From Paenibacillus glycanilyticus NBRC 16618 (GTDB lineage Bacteria > Bacillota > Bacilli > Paenibacillales > Paenibacillaceae): a stretch of DNA of 60,026 bases. Positions 16,428 to 24,909 of this stretch are shown here, one piece after another (the first letter of the stretch is position 1; the number at the start of each line of letters is the position of its first letter). The stretch lies in the NCBI RefSeq assembly GCF_004000805.1, contig NZ_BILY01000041.1, positions 1 through 60,026 on the forward strand. Direction: 5' to 3'. A program made the position numbers and the translations under genes. The notes under the pieces are model-generated. The model made no database searches. It worked only from the letters and a program-made list of their open reading frames with translations, and was not told where the DNA came from.

Positions 16428-17265
16428 CAAATTGCATAAAGGTCATGCGGGCATATCCGAGCATGACCAGCCGGGCAAGCTTAAGCGCCTGCTCCGGTTT
16501 ACGGCGGCAAGCTGGAGGCTTAACCTGGCGGGCGCCATGGAATTCCGATTCAGCTTCCTCCTGACGGTTGGTTCCATGATCGTAAATAATATCGTGTGGA
16601 TTATATTCTGGGGCATGTACTTCAAACGGTTCCCCGTGCTTAATGGCTGGACGCTTCAGGATGTCATGATGATGTGGGCGGCCGCGTCGGGCGGGTTCGG
16701 AATCATGTCCGTTTTCTTCGGCAACGCAACCCGGCTTGCCAATCTGATCGCTACCGGACAGCTGGACGTCTACCTGGCTCAGCCTAAGCCGGTGCTTCTG
16801 AACGTGCTGATCAGCCGCATGTCGGTTAGCGCGATTGGCGATCTGCTGTTTGCGATATTCATCTTTGTAGGGTTTGGCGATGTCTCCCCGGTTGGAATCG
16901 TTAAATTTACGGCAGCGCTGCTTATTTCCGGCATGATCTTTATTTTCTTCTGCGTGATTGCCGGCTGTCTCTCCTTCTGGCTTGGCAATACGGATGGATT
17001 AAGCTTTCAGCTGTTTAACGCGCTGCTCGTCTTTGCCACATACCCGACGGCTATATTCAAAGGGTTCGGCCGGCTTGTCTTGTTCACCGTTATTCCGGCC
17101 GGCTTCATCAGCAGCATGCCGGTATCGTTCATTCGCGAGCTTGACCTTCCCTTCTTGTACGGCGCATTAGGCATGACAGCCCTTTTGTGCGCCGGAGGGA
17201 TTCTGCTCTTTTATCGAGGCTTAAGAAGATATACGTCGGGCAATATGATGGGGTTAAGGCGTTAA
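16411..17265 (+). CDS. ABC-2 exporter permease (DUF990 / ABC2_membrane_6), second subunit
   Basis: A 284-aa membrane protein with about six helices, related in plan to the preceding permease: FRFSFLLTVGSMIVNNIVWI helix, then LIATGQLDVYLAQPKPVLLN, the counterpart of the GDVAFKLIRP segment. The likely start is the ATG at 16411, downstream of AAAGGGG and overlapping the previous gene by 17 bp; 16417 is an alternative. It completes the three-gene exporter, which ends at a strong terminator. Confidence 0.9.
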   Translation: MLMADDKLHKGHAGISEHDQPGKLKRLLRFTAASWRLNLAGAMEFRFSFLLTVGSMIVNNIVWIIFWGMYFKRFPVLNGWTLQDVMMMWAAASGGFGIMSVFFGNATRLANLIATGQLDVYLAQPKPVLLNVLISRMSVSAIGDLLFAIFIFVGFGDVSPVGIVKFTAALLISGMIFIFFCVIAGCLSFWLGNTDGLSFQLFNALLVFATYPTAIFKGFGRLVLFTVIPAGFISSMPVSFIRELDLPFLYGALGMTALLCAGGILLFYRGLRRYTSGNMMGLRR

Positions 17266-17290
17266 CTTTTAAACTTAACTAGGAAAGAGA

Positions 17291-17334
17291 AAAAGATCGA
17301 ACCTCGGAACATCCGGACGTTCGATCTTTTTTTG
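17291..17334 (+). terminator. Terminator of the riboswitch-controlled ABC operon
   Basis: An AAAAGATCGAAC / GTTCGATCTTTT stem with T7 on the plus strand. A-rich sequence at its 5' side may let it work for minus-strand transcripts too. Confidence 0.88.
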
Positions 17335-17336
17335 CT

Positions 17337-17426
17337 TTAAGCCGCCATGTCTCTTCGCGTGAACATCAGCCAGGATATGAGATTAAACACCAGGGAGTAG
17401 AGAACAAGAACGATAATTACGCCATA
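17337..17426 (-). pseudogene. C-terminal remnant of an ABC-2 permease
   Basis: Directly after, and in frame with, the stop codon of the DUF3817 gene, the minus strand encodes YGVIIVLVLYSLVFNLISW, then LMFTRRDMAA and a stop. A last membrane helix followed by FxRRD at the very C-terminus is characteristic of ABC-2 family permeases. Only about 30 codons remain and there is no start. It seems to be the tail of a permease gene deleted against the DUF3817 gene. Confidence 0.6.
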
Positions 17427-17717
17427 CTAAGCATTAACCTTTAATCTTCGTTCCAGAACAAACGGACCAAACGGTAAAAAGGCCGCCAGAATCGCTCCCG
17501 CTATACGGATCATTCTCCACTTGAACAGAACGGCCATCATCGCGATCGCTACCAAATAAACAGAAAATAAGAGCCCGTGAATACCGCCGGTAACCGCAAC
17601 AGCCTCCGGACTATCGAACATGTATTTCAAAGGCATCGCTATTCCCAATAAAACGAGAAACGAAATCGCTTCCAAATAGCTGATCCAGCGAAACCATGTC
17701 CGGACGGATTGCTTCAT
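17427..17717 (-). CDS. DUF3817 domain-containing membrane protein
   Basis: A 96-aa protein with three membrane helices. It starts with WFRWISYLEAISFLVLLGIA, has the characteristic MPLKYMFDSPEAVAVTGGIHG stretch, then a long helix and AFLPFGPFVLERRL at the C-terminus, the standard end of the DUF3817 (YdzA-like) family. The ATG at 17717 follows AGAAAGGAAG. Function unknown. Its stop codon joins directly to the ABC-2 permease remnant, so the downstream flank has been rearranged. Confidence 0.85.
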   Translation of the reverse strand: MKQSVRTWFRWISYLEAISFLVLLGIAMPLKYMFDSPEAVAVTGGIHGLLFSVYLVAIAMMAVLFKWRMIRIAGAILAAFLPFGPFVLERRLKVNA

Positions 17718-17821
17718 TCTTACACTTCCTTTCTCTTTTTCTTCAATCGAGTCTATTACGTATTCCGTCTGTTCTTCGTTTCTGCTAATATCACAAATTC
17801 GTGTCCATTCCATGACCAAAT

Positions 17822-17861
17822 GAAAAAGCGGCCCCCAAAGCGAAAGGCTTTGAGAACCGCT
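17822..17861 (-). terminator. Terminator of the EamA transporter gene
   Basis: Minus-strand hairpin AGCGG..CTCAAAGC / GCTTTG..CCGCT followed by TTTTTC, six bases after the stop at 17868. Confidence 0.82.
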
Positions 17862-17867
17862 ATCTTG

Positions 17868-18794
17868 TTATATAACGCCTGTCTGTTGTTTATTCACCCG
17901 TTTGATCCTATCTCCATCCGACCGTTTGATAAGGTTCGCCGATAGCAGCATCCCTGCGATAACGATAACTCCGCCTACGATTTGGGAAGCCAGCAGCTGC
18001 TGGCCCGTCAGTACGGACAGGATAGCCGTAAAGATCGGCATCAGATTCATCGTAATGCTGGCTTTGCCGGGTCCAAGCTCTTTGACGCCTTGGTTCCAGA
18101 ACAGGAAAGAGCCGATGGAAGGAAATAGGCCAAGATAAATAACACCCGTTACTCCGAGGGCTGTTATATGTTCAGTCTGTAATGGCTGGATAAACAGCAA
18201 CGGAATCATGCAAATGACGCCAATGAAAGCCGTAAAGGCCACAAACGTAATGGGAGGAAGATGCTGCGCCCGCTTGCTGATGATCGAGTAAATCGCCCAC
18301 AAGAACACCGCGATCAGCAAGATGCCGTCTCCTTCGTTATAAGGTGTCCGGAATACGCCTAGAAGATGCCCTTTCGTTAATACCGTAAGCACGCCCAGGA
18401 AGGATAATATCAAGCCCGCTCCCTGCATCAACGTCATTTTCTCCTTCAGGAACAGAACCGACAACACGATCATAACCGCCGGAGTCAAGCTGTTAATCAG
18501 GCTGCCGTTTGTTGACGAGGTGTGCTGCAATGCGGTGTAGGTAAGAAGCGTGTACAATACGACGCCCACCAGCGACAGGAATAACATCATCCCCCAATTG
18601 GCTCTCCACACCTTCCTCCAGTTTGGTTTTTCAATAAGCTGAGCCATCGGAATCAAGGCCGCAGCCGCAATTGCCCAACGTATGAAGGCCACCCAGATTG
18701 GCGGAAAATCGGCCGTAACCGACTTGCCGAAAATCAAATTCCCCGCCCAGAACAGATTTGCTAATACTAGAAAAAGCCATGCTTTTGTTTTCAT
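17868..18794 (-). CDS. EamA family (DMT) transporter
   Basis: A 308-aa protein with ten predicted helices in two EamA repeats (LVLANLFWAGNLIFGKSV at the start of the first, LLIAVFLWAIYSIISKRA at the start of the second). The highly conserved PAVMIVLSVLFLKEKMTLMQ ends the first repeat. The ATG at 18794 follows AGGAGAG. It is divergent from a LysR gene 126 bp away, which is probably its regulator. Substrate unknown; amino acid or metabolite export is common for the family. Confidence 0.9.
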   Translation of the reverse strand: MKTKAWLFLVLANLFWAGNLIFGKSVTADFPPIWVAFIRWAIAAAALIPMAQLIEKPNWRKVWRANWGMMLFLSLVGVVLYTLLTYTALQHTSSTNGSLINSLTPAVMIVLSVLFLKEKMTLMQGAGLILSFLGVLTVLTKGHLLGVFRTPYNEGDGILLIAVFLWAIYSIISKRAQHLPPITFVAFTAFIGVICMIPLLFIQPLQTEHITALGVTGVIYLGLFPSIGSFLFWNQGVKELGPGKASITMNLMPIFTAILSVLTGQQLLASQIVGGVIVIAGMLLSANLIKRSDGDRIKRVNKQQTGVI

Positions 18795-18920
18795 AATCAG
18801 ACTCTCCTCTCCCTGACTAACTCCTCCAGGTCTTTCTTTCTCTTGGTCTATAATCATGTTACAATAAACCTGGTCATAAATAAAATGAATATAAATCATG
18901 AGGGAGATATCAAATCCGGT

Positions 18921-19844
18921 ATGAACAAATCGCTTCTTCAACTGATTGTCGCCATTTCGGAAACCCGAAGCTTCACGACCGCCGGAGAGAAAATGAATAT
19001 GACGCAGCCGGCTGTAAGCCGTGCCGTAACGACCTTGGAACGCGAGCTTGGGGTTACGCTGCTGATCAGGGACCGGCGTCACGGAGTTGCTCTTACTCCT
19101 GTCGGAGAGCGTATTGTCCGGACTTTCCGGGAAATTCTTCAAGGGTATGATAAGATCGACCAGGAAATCGCAAGCGAGAAAGGAATGGAAACCGGCAGCG
19201 TCCGTATCGGAGCATTCCCGGTGGCCGCGACCTATCTGGTACCAAAGCTGATCCGTCAAATGAAGCAGCATTATCCGAACCTGGAGTTCAGCATCATCGA
19301 AGGCACGATCGCCGATGTGCAGGAATGGCTGGATAACCGCGAAATTGACGTTGGTTTGCTTATCCCGTCCGACAAAACCGCATATTCTTATCCTCTTTAC
19401 CGCGAGGGAATTTATGCGGTTATGCGGGAAGATCATCCGCTTAACGAGAAAGAGATTATTAGCCCCGAGGATTTACGGGACGAACCCATGCTTATATGCA
19501 AAGCCGGTTATGAGCCTCCGGTCTTAAAGTGGTTTGAAAGCGCCGGAGAATCGCCAACCATTAAATACATTCTCTACAACTACAGAACCGCGCTTCAGAT
19601 GATTCTGGCGGGTGAAGGAGTAGCCGTCATGTCCGAGCTGTCCCTTCTGGACCTTCCCCCGGGAATCGTCCTGAAGCAAATCTCTCCCGCAGCCTACCGG
19701 GATATTCACATTGCATCCGGTCCTCTGGAGGACTGCACCATCGCGGTAAAAGCATTTATAGAGACGGCACGGAAGCTGTTCCCATTCAAAGCCGAGCCTA
19801 CTGAAATATCTTGCAATCTTTACGGAAGACACGGGCAAACTTGA
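18921..19844 (+). CDS. LysR family transcriptional regulator
   Basis: A 307-aa regulator. The N-terminal winged helix-turn-helix (residues 1-60) contains SFTTAGEKMNMTQPAVSRAV, the LysR signature, and the effector domain starts near residue 90 (GSVRIGAFPVAATYLVPKLI). The ATG at 18921 gives the usual LysR start; AGGGAG is 14 nt away, somewhat far, and an upstream ATG at 18885 remains possible. It most likely controls the divergent EamA transporter at 17868-18794. Confidence 0.9.
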   Translation: MNKSLLQLIVAISETRSFTTAGEKMNMTQPAVSRAVTTLERELGVTLLIRDRRHGVALTPVGERIVRTFREILQGYDKIDQEIASEKGMETGSVRIGAFPVAATYLVPKLIRQMKQHYPNLEFSIIEGTIADVQEWLDNREIDVGLLIPSDKTAYSYPLYREGIYAVMREDHPLNEKEIISPEDLRDEPMLICKAGYEPPVLKWFESAGESPTIKYILYNYRTALQMILAGEGVAVMSELSLLDLPPGIVLKQISPAAYRDIHIASGPLEDCTIAVKAFIETARKLFPFKAEPTEISCNLYGRHGQT

Positions 19845-19874
19845 AGAAGAGTAAAACTTCCATCGGATCAGCTG

Positions 19875-19905
19875 TTGACATAAAGTCAACTTTACGTTGT
19901 AACCT
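19875..19905 (+). promoter_or_regulatory. MerR-type promoter with 19-bp spacer
   Basis: TTGACA (19875-19880) and TAACCT (19900-19905) are separated by 19 bp, longer than the 17-bp optimum and typical of promoters activated by MerR proteins. An inverted repeat TTGAC-N5-GTCAA lies at the -35 end. It directly precedes the merR-like gene, so autoregulation is likely. Confidence 0.5.
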
Positions 19906-19928
19906 TGATTTCGCGAGGTGAGAATCCC

Positions 19929-20288
19929 ATGTATCAAATTTCCGAAGTGTCCAAGCTTATCGGCCTGCCCATCCCAACCATTCGCTACTACGAGCAATTG
20001 GGATTGATCGACGAGCCGGCCAAAAATGCACGAGGATATAAAGTCTACGATGAATTGACGGTGGAATATTTGCAATTCATCGTCAATTTGAAGGATACGG
20101 ATATGTCCTTGGAGCTGATCAAAAGCTATGTTGACGCTTATCGGGCCAAGAACTACTTGCGGTGTCACGAAATTCTCCGGGAGCATGCCGTCAAGATGGA
20201 GCTTGAGCTTGAGAAGCGCCAAAGGATCCTGGAGAAGGTACGATACAAGGTGTCTCACTTCAGTAAACTTCGAGGTGGCGGTATTTAA
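19929..20288 (+). CDS. MerR family transcriptional regulator
   Basis: A 119-aa protein with an N-terminal MerR domain: YQISEVSKLIGLPIPTIRYY, the arginine-tyrosine-tyrosine of the winged helix, then a coiled-coil helix (ELELEKRQRILEKVRYKV) for dimerisation. No cysteine pair typical of metal sensors is seen at the C-terminus, so it resembles the aldehyde or electrophile-sensing MerR group (AdhR/NmlR-like). GAGGTGAG precedes the ATG at 19929. It overlaps the following dehydrogenase gene by one base and probably controls it. Confidence 0.9.
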   Translation: MYQISEVSKLIGLPIPTIRYYEQLGLIDEPAKNARGYKVYDELTVEYLQFIVNLKDTDMSLELIKSYVDAYRAKNYLRCHEILREHAVKMELELEKRQRILEKVRYKVSHFSKLRGGGI

Positions 20289-21244
20289 TGCAACAACCTA
20301 TTCCATCCGGCTATTCAGCTAGAACTACGGCTAACCATATCGTACAAGGTATCAATTTAAAGGGTAAAATAATCATCGTCACCGGTGGATCCGCCGGTCT
20401 TGGCTTGGAATCGGCAAAAGCGCTTGCCGCGGCTGGCGCGAAGGTAATCGTGCCTGCAAGAAACGTCAGTAAAGCTAGCCAAGCACTCGCAGGCATACCT
20501 AACGTGGAGTTATATCCGGAAGAAATGGATCTGAGCAAAAGCGAGACGATTGAAGCCTTCGGCCGTTGGTTCCAGTCGCGGCATGACAAGCTGGACATCC
20601 TGATTAACAGCGCGGGAGTGATGGCAATACCGCTTGCCAGGGATGACCGTGGGAATGAAATGCAAATCTCGGCCAATTATTTGGGGCATTATCATTTAAT
20701 TAATAAACTTCTACCTCAATTAAAAAAAGCGAACGGAGCCCGGGTTGTCACCCTATCCTCCCGTGCCCACTGGTATTCGGCGTTTCATTTCGAGGACCCT
20801 AATTTTGTTCATTCGCCATACGACAAATGGTTGGCTTACGGACAAGCGAAGACAGCTGCTGCCTTGCTCAGCGTTGCGGTAGACGAGCTGTTCAAACCAG
20901 ATAACATTCGCGCTTTTACCGTCCATCCCGGCAGTATTGTCACCGGTCTTTCCCATGCTCTGTCGGAGGATGAACTCGCAGCGTTTGGAGCCATCAAGGC
21001 AAACGGAGAACGCGGCTACGAACAATACGACAACGAGAGAAAAACGATTTCCGAAGGCGCGGCAACCATCGTATGGTGCGCGGTAAGCCCTCAATTAAAC
21101 GGATACGGCGGCGTTTATTGCGAGAACTGCGATATCGCCCCTCTGCATACGGACGACAGCATGACCGCTGGCGTAAAAGGATGGGCGGTCGATAAAGCAG
21201 CCGCTCGCAAGTTATGGGAAGAAACGCCACGGTTGTTTAACTAA
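20288..21244 (+). CDS. Short-chain dehydrogenase/reductase (SDR)
   Basis: A 318-aa cytoplasmic oxidoreductase with Rossmann motif TGGSAGLG (about residues 33-40), NSAG in the fourth strand, the catalytic serine in TLSSRAHW and the YGQAK (YxxxK) pair, then PGSIVTG. The length and the C-terminal GGVYCENCDIA stretch recall WW-domain oxidoreductase/retinol dehydrogenase-like SDRs common in bacteria. It is translationally coupled to the MerR gene, suggesting induction by an electrophile or carbonyl compound. The actual substrate is unknown. Confidence 0.9.
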   Translation: MQQPIPSGYSARTTANHIVQGINLKGKIIIVTGGSAGLGLESAKALAAAGAKVIVPARNVSKASQALAGIPNVELYPEEMDLSKSETIEAFGRWFQSRHDKLDILINSAGVMAIPLARDDRGNEMQISANYLGHYHLINKLLPQLKKANGARVVTLSSRAHWYSAFHFEDPNFVHSPYDKWLAYGQAKTAAALLSVAVDELFKPDNIRAFTVHPGSIVTGLSHALSEDELAAFGAIKANGERGYEQYDNERKTISEGAATIVWCAVSPQLNGYGGVYCENCDIAPLHTDDSMTAGVKGWAVDKAAARKLWEETPRLFN

Positions 21245-21253
21245 GCATAGTAG

Positions 21254-21289
21254 TAAAAAGCCCCGCATTTCACTTGAAATGCGGGGCTT
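21254..21289 (-). terminator. Terminator of the DinB operon
   Basis: A 14-bp perfect stem (AAGCCCCGCATTTC arm) followed on the minus strand by TTTTTAC, 14 bp after the DinB stop. It sits between convergent operons and may stop both. Confidence 0.85.
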
Positions 21290-21302
21290 CCCATTCGTAT
21301 GA

Positions 21303-21785
21303 TTATAAGCTTAAGTCCACGTAAAACGGCGGCTTCACGCCAAGCATGCGGGCATACACATAAAGCTGGCCTTTGTGATGCGCCTCATGCCCGACTAAAC
21401 GATGCAGGATTTCCAATACAGGCTCGGTAATATTCAACGCTTTAACGCTTTTGATCTGTTTTAAATCCGATTCCGAATACGAAGCAAGCTTCTGCTCATG
21501 CTCATGCGTCAGCTGCTTCAGAAGCACGCGCGCTTCCGCCACCGTTGAAGGAACCTGCGGAATATTCATCTCGCGTTCCTCCATGCCCGCAAAGAAGAAA
21601 TCCGGCGTCCAAGCTAGATGATGGATGAGCTCGAGCGTAGTCATCGCGCCCTCCCAAGGGCTGTATGCTCCACCCGATTCCGGCAGCGTTTCCGCAAGTT
21701 CAAGCAATGCGTTGCGGTGCATCTTCCAGCTTTTCAGCGCTTGTTGTCCAGCGGTACGTTCAGCAGTCAGTTCAGTAGCAACCAT
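21303..21785 (-). CDS. DinB family protein
   Basis: A 160-aa four-helix-bundle protein. The metal-binding histidines of the family are visible: H in LIHHLAWTPDFFF near residue 54 and the pair in GHEAHHKGQLYVYARMLGV near residues 132-138. DinB proteins bind a divalent metal; some are thiol-dependent transferases, most are unassigned. The ATG follows GGAGGAATATAT. It is the last gene of a three-gene operon, 11 bp after the quinol monooxygenase-like gene. Confidence 0.9.
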   Translation of the reverse strand: MVATELTAERTAGQQALKSWKMHRNALLELAETLPESGGAYSPWEGAMTTLELIHHLAWTPDFFFAGMEEREMNIPQVPSTVAEARVLLKQLTHEHEQKLASYSESDLKQIKSVKALNITEPVLEILHRLVGHEAHHKGQLYVYARMLGVKPPFYVDLSL

Positions 21786-21796
21786 ATATATTCCTC

Positions 21797-22078
21797 CTAG
21801 ATTTTATTTAGCCGGTATACCTCCCTGGATGCTAACCAGGCTTCGGTTGAACGGCGGTATTCCTGATAATGCGAAGAAGCGAGATGCGCTTGCAGGGCGT
21901 CTTCATCTTTCCAATTTTCATACAGCACGTATTGCTCCGGATGTTCCGGGCTATTGTGCAAAATATAATCAACGCAGCCTTCTTCGGCACGTGAAGGCGC
22001 GGCAACTTTTAACAGCTCATCCCGAAGCTGCCGCTCGGTTCCTGGGCGGGCTTTCAGTATCGCGACTATGGTAATCAT
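21797..22078 (-). CDS. Putative quinol monooxygenase (ABM domain, YgiN-like)
   Basis: A 93-aa ferredoxin-like-fold protein. The ABM pattern is clear: ITIVAILKARPGTERQLRDE, then GCVDYILHNSPEHPEQYVLY and ENWKDEDALQAHLASSHYQE. Family members oxidise quinols or act on small aromatic substrates without cofactor. Its neighbours (DJ-1 type protein, DinB protein) suggest a small stress-response operon against reactive carbonyls or quinones; this is inference. It lies 21 bp after the disrupted DJ-1 gene. Confidence 0.9.
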   Translation of the reverse strand: MITIVAILKARPGTERQLRDELLKVAAPSRAEEGCVDYILHNSPEHPEQYVLYENWKDEDALQAHLASSHYQEYRRSTEAWLASREVYRLNKI

Positions 22079-22099
22079 ATAAGCATGACCCCTCTTGAT

Positions 22100-22762
22100 T
22101 TAACGGTTTAATTGGGCAATAACTTCTTTTGCCGCGCTTTCCGTAGACTGTGGATTTTGGCCAGTGATCAAATTCCCGTCTACCTGTACGTTATCGGTCC
22201 AGTTTGGAGACAGCACGACGTTAGCTCCTAATTCACGAAGCTTGGATTCCAAAAGAAACGGCATGTACCGGTCCAAGGTCGTTTCCCTTTCTTCCTCATC
22301 GGTAAAGGCCGCAACGGTTTTTCCGGCAACAAGCGGATGGCCGTCCGACAGTTGGACCCCAACGAGAGCAGCAGGTCCGTGGCACACGGCAGCCACTACT
22401 TTTCCCGTTTCGTACAACGTACGGATGATCGACTGCAGCAGCTCGTTGCCAGGCATGTCGAACATGGTACCGTGACCGCCGGGAAGAAAAATGGCGTCGT
22501 AAGAATCAATATCATGGACAAGGCTAAGCTTTATTGTATCTGTAAGGTAACTAGCGGTATCCCGCAGCTCCTGCGATATCCCTTCCAAGCTTCTATGATC
22601 CAAAGGAGCTTGTCCGCCCAATGGGCTTGCGATTGTTATTTCGTATCCCTCGCCGCTAAATGCCAAGTATGCTTCGCCAAATTCGGACAACTACAAGCCC
22701 GTTCGCTCCGTATCGCTCAATTTATCCGCGGTTGTAACTACCATTAGAACACGTTTCGCCAT
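22100..22762 (-). pseudogene. DJ-1/PfpI type 1 glutamine amidotransferase-like gene interrupted by an amber codon
   Basis: The natural start is the ATG at 22762 with an AAGGAGG site 9 nt upstream. Translation gives MAKRVLMVVTTADKLSDTER, TGL, then TAG at 22691-22693, and continues in the same frame with LSEFGEAYLAFSGEGYEITI to the stop at 22100. In this family the position is a tryptophan (TGLWLSEF), so a TGG-to-TAG change is likely. The rest is intact, including the nucleophile elbow VVAAVCHGPAALVG. Without suppression only 23 residues are made; restart at an internal codon (22690) would lose the first beta strand. HSP31-like glyoxalase or chaperone activity is the usual family role. Confidence 0.85.
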
Positions 22763-22954
22763 CTATAACAGCCTCCTTGACTAGTAGTAAAATGATCATT
22801 ACCCTCCGAAAATATTCGGCCAGTGAACATACTTTATCATTCCGGAAAGGCGGTTTGTACTACGGTTATGTTAGGAGGCGATAATGAAAAGTTATCCCCC
22901 GGTTTGTTTTCGGAAATCAAGATGCGATGGTCAATGATCAATATCTCGGCTAGC
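22763..22954. other. Intergenic region upstream of the DJ-1 operon
   Basis: It holds a perfect 10-bp palindrome AATGATCATT at 22791-22800 that could be an operator for the minus-strand DJ-1 operon. On the plus strand an AGGAGGCGATA site precedes a 17-codon ORF at about 22884 which I consider chance. No gene is seen. Confidence 0.4.
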
Positions 22955-23004
22955 AGCAAAACAGCCTCAAAGCCGCGAATCTCGCGCTTTGAGGCTGTTT
23001 TGCT
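22955..23004 (-). terminator. Terminator of the rbs operon
   Basis: A 19-bp perfect stem (AGCAAAACAGCCTCAAAGC arm) begins right after the rbsB stop codon. The minus-strand 3' arm is U-rich (GCTGTTTTGCT) but no long T run follows. Confidence 0.75.
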
Positions 23005-23005
23005 G

Positions 23006-23932
23006 TTATTGGTTTTCGTTTTTGGTTACAAGCTTGAGCGGTGCCGGAATCGATTTCTCTACCTTCTTGCCCTGCAGCACATCGTAAGCGGCTTGCACGG
23101 CAAGCTGGCCGATAAGCTCCGGCTGCTGCGCGACGGTTGCCGTAAGTTTTCCTTCCGCAATCGACTTCAGCGCGTCTTCGTTGCCGTCAAAGCCGATTAC
23201 CGGAATATCCTTGCCGGAGCTCCGAATCGCTTCAATGGCACCAAGCGCCATTTCGTCGTTGTGAGCGAATACGGCTTGCACGTCGGGATTTGCCTGAAGA
23301 AGGTTTTCCATGACATTTAATCCCTTTGTACGGTCGAAGTCCGCCGTCTGCTTCGCCACTACTTTCAAATCCGTATCCGCAAGCTCGTGGAAGCCTTTTC
23401 CGCGTTCCCGGGTGGCCGAAGCGCCGGCGACGCCTTCGAGTTCGACTACCTTCGCCCCCTTGCCGAGCAGCTTCTCGATATACTCGGCCGCCATGCGTCC
23501 GCCCTTCGCGTTATCCGAAGCGACAAGCGCTTCGACGTTCCCGCTGTCCGCGGAACGGTCCAGCGTAATAACGGGGATGCCAAGTTCGTTGGCCGATTGA
23601 ACGACAGTCGAGATTGCCGCGGAATCGGTTGGGTTAATAAGAAGGACATTGACGCCTTTTTGCATCAAATCGTCGACGTCGTTGCTCTGTTTGGCGGAAT
23701 CGTTCTGCGCATCGACCACTATGGTCTCGATGCCATGCTTTTTCGCTTCCGCAACAACGCCCTCCTTCATCGAAACGAAGAATGGATTGTTTAAGGTCGA
23801 GACGGAGAGGCCAATTTTCATGTTCTTCAAATCTCCGCCCGTATCGGGCTTCGCCCAGCTTGGCGGCTCCATCGAACATCCCGTAACGAGGAAGAGGAAC
23901 AACGCCATCAGTAACAAAGAAAGCTTTTTCAT
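23006..23932 (-). CDS. rbsB: Ribose ABC transporter substrate-binding lipoprotein
   Basis: A 308-aa lipoprotein with lipobox LVTGC (cysteine 19). It is a periplasmic-binding-protein type I fold: KIGLSVSTLNNPFFVSMKEG at the first strand and IPVITLDRSADSGNVEALVA in the middle match RbsB. It captures D-ribose outside the membrane. The ATG at 23932 follows AAGGAGAGAATGTTT; an ATG two codons upstream is less well spaced. It is the last gene of rbsRKDACB, 13 bp after rbsC. Confidence 0.94.
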   Translation of the reverse strand: MKKLSLLLMALFLFLVTGCSMEPPSWAKPDTGGDLKNMKIGLSVSTLNNPFFVSMKEGVVAEAKKHGIETIVVDAQNDSAKQSNDVDDLMQKGVNVLLINPTDSAAISTVVQSANELGIPVITLDRSADSGNVEALVASDNAKGGRMAAEYIEKLLGKGAKVVELEGVAGASATRERGKGFHELADTDLKVVAKQTADFDRTKGLNVMENLLQANPDVQAVFAHNDEMALGAIEAIRSSGKDIPVIGFDGNEDALKSIAEGKLTATVAQQPELIGQLAVQAAYDVLQGKKVEKSIPAPLKLVTKNENQ

Positions 23933-23945
23933 AAACATTCTCTCC

Positions 23946-24908
23946 TTATGCCGATTTCTTTCTGTCAATGAGTACGGCGATCAGTATGACAATCCCCTTA
24001 ACTACCATCTGATAGAAGGAAGATACGCCAAGCAGATTTAGTCCGTTATTCAAGGTACCAATGATAAGCGCGCCGATAAGCGTGCCAACGATGCGCCCGC
24101 GGCCGCCGGAAAGGCTAGTCCCCCCGAGAACGACGGCAGCAATCGCGTCCAGCTCGTAAGAGGTGCCGGCCGTTGGCTGCGCCGAATTTAATCGGGAAGT
24201 AAGAATGGCGCCGGCCAAGGCGGAAAGCATACCCGCCAAGGAATAGATCATGATTTTGACGCGCGTTACTTTGATGCCGGATACGATTGACGCTTTCTCG
24301 TTACCGCCGATTGCGTAAGTTTTGCGTCCGAAGGCGGTCTTTTGAAGAATAATCCACAATGCCGCAAATGTAATAATCATGGTAATGGCCGGAACCGGAA
24401 TGCCGAACATATACCCGCGCCCGAATAGCTGAAACGCCATGCTGTCTCCCAGGCCCGTTATCGGATTACCGTTCGTGTATACGAGAGTAAGACCTCTGAA
24501 AATCGTCATTGTCGCCAAAGTCGCGATAAAGGGCGCCATCTTCCCTTTCGTAATCATAAGACCGTTTACCATCCCCATTACGCCGCCGACTATGCAGCCG
24601 AGCAGAATGGCGATAATCGGATCAAAGCCGGCCAGCATCATGTTTGCCACAAACGCGCTGGACAAGGCCAGGATGGAGCCGACCGACAGGTCGATGCCGC
24701 CCGTAAGAATAACAAAGGTCATCCCGAACGCAATCAAAGCGTTAATAGACACCTGTCTTAGAAGATTCAAAATATTAAGCGGTTCCAAAAAACTCGGATT
24801 CATAATCGATACGATCGCGATCAATAAAATCAAACCAAGCAAAGGCCCTAATTTCTGCGTAATTTGCGAAAGCGGAAAGCCGCTTTTCGCTTCGTTTCTA
24901 GTTGTCAT
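23946..24908 (-). CDS. rbsC: Ribose ABC transporter permease
   Basis: A 320-aa CUT2-family permease with eight to ten membrane helices. Conserved stretches include NALIAFGMTFVILTGGIDLS near residue 55-75 and TSYELDAIAAVVLGGTSLSG near 245-265, both hallmarks of RbsC. It forms the membrane channel of the ribose importer with RbsA and RbsB. It starts two bases before the rbsA stop region ends, so the genes are tightly packed. Confidence 0.95.
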   Translation of the reverse strand: MTTRNEAKSGFPLSQITQKLGPLLGLILLIAIVSIMNPSFLEPLNILNLLRQVSINALIAFGMTFVILTGGIDLSVGSILALSSAFVANMMLAGFDPIIAILLGCIVGGVMGMVNGLMITKGKMAPFIATLATMTIFRGLTLVYTNGNPITGLGDSMAFQLFGRGYMFGIPVPAITMIITFAALWIILQKTAFGRKTYAIGGNEKASIVSGIKVTRVKIMIYSLAGMLSALAGAILTSRLNSAQPTAGTSYELDAIAAVVLGGTSLSGGRGRIVGTLIGALIIGTLNNGLNLLGVSSFYQMVVKGIVILIAVLIDRKKSA

Positions 24909-24909
24909 G

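Noticed and set aside
22884..22934. 17-codon ORF with AGGAGGCGATA site
   Set aside because: Very short, no neighbour to regulate on that strand, and it leads into the rbs terminator.
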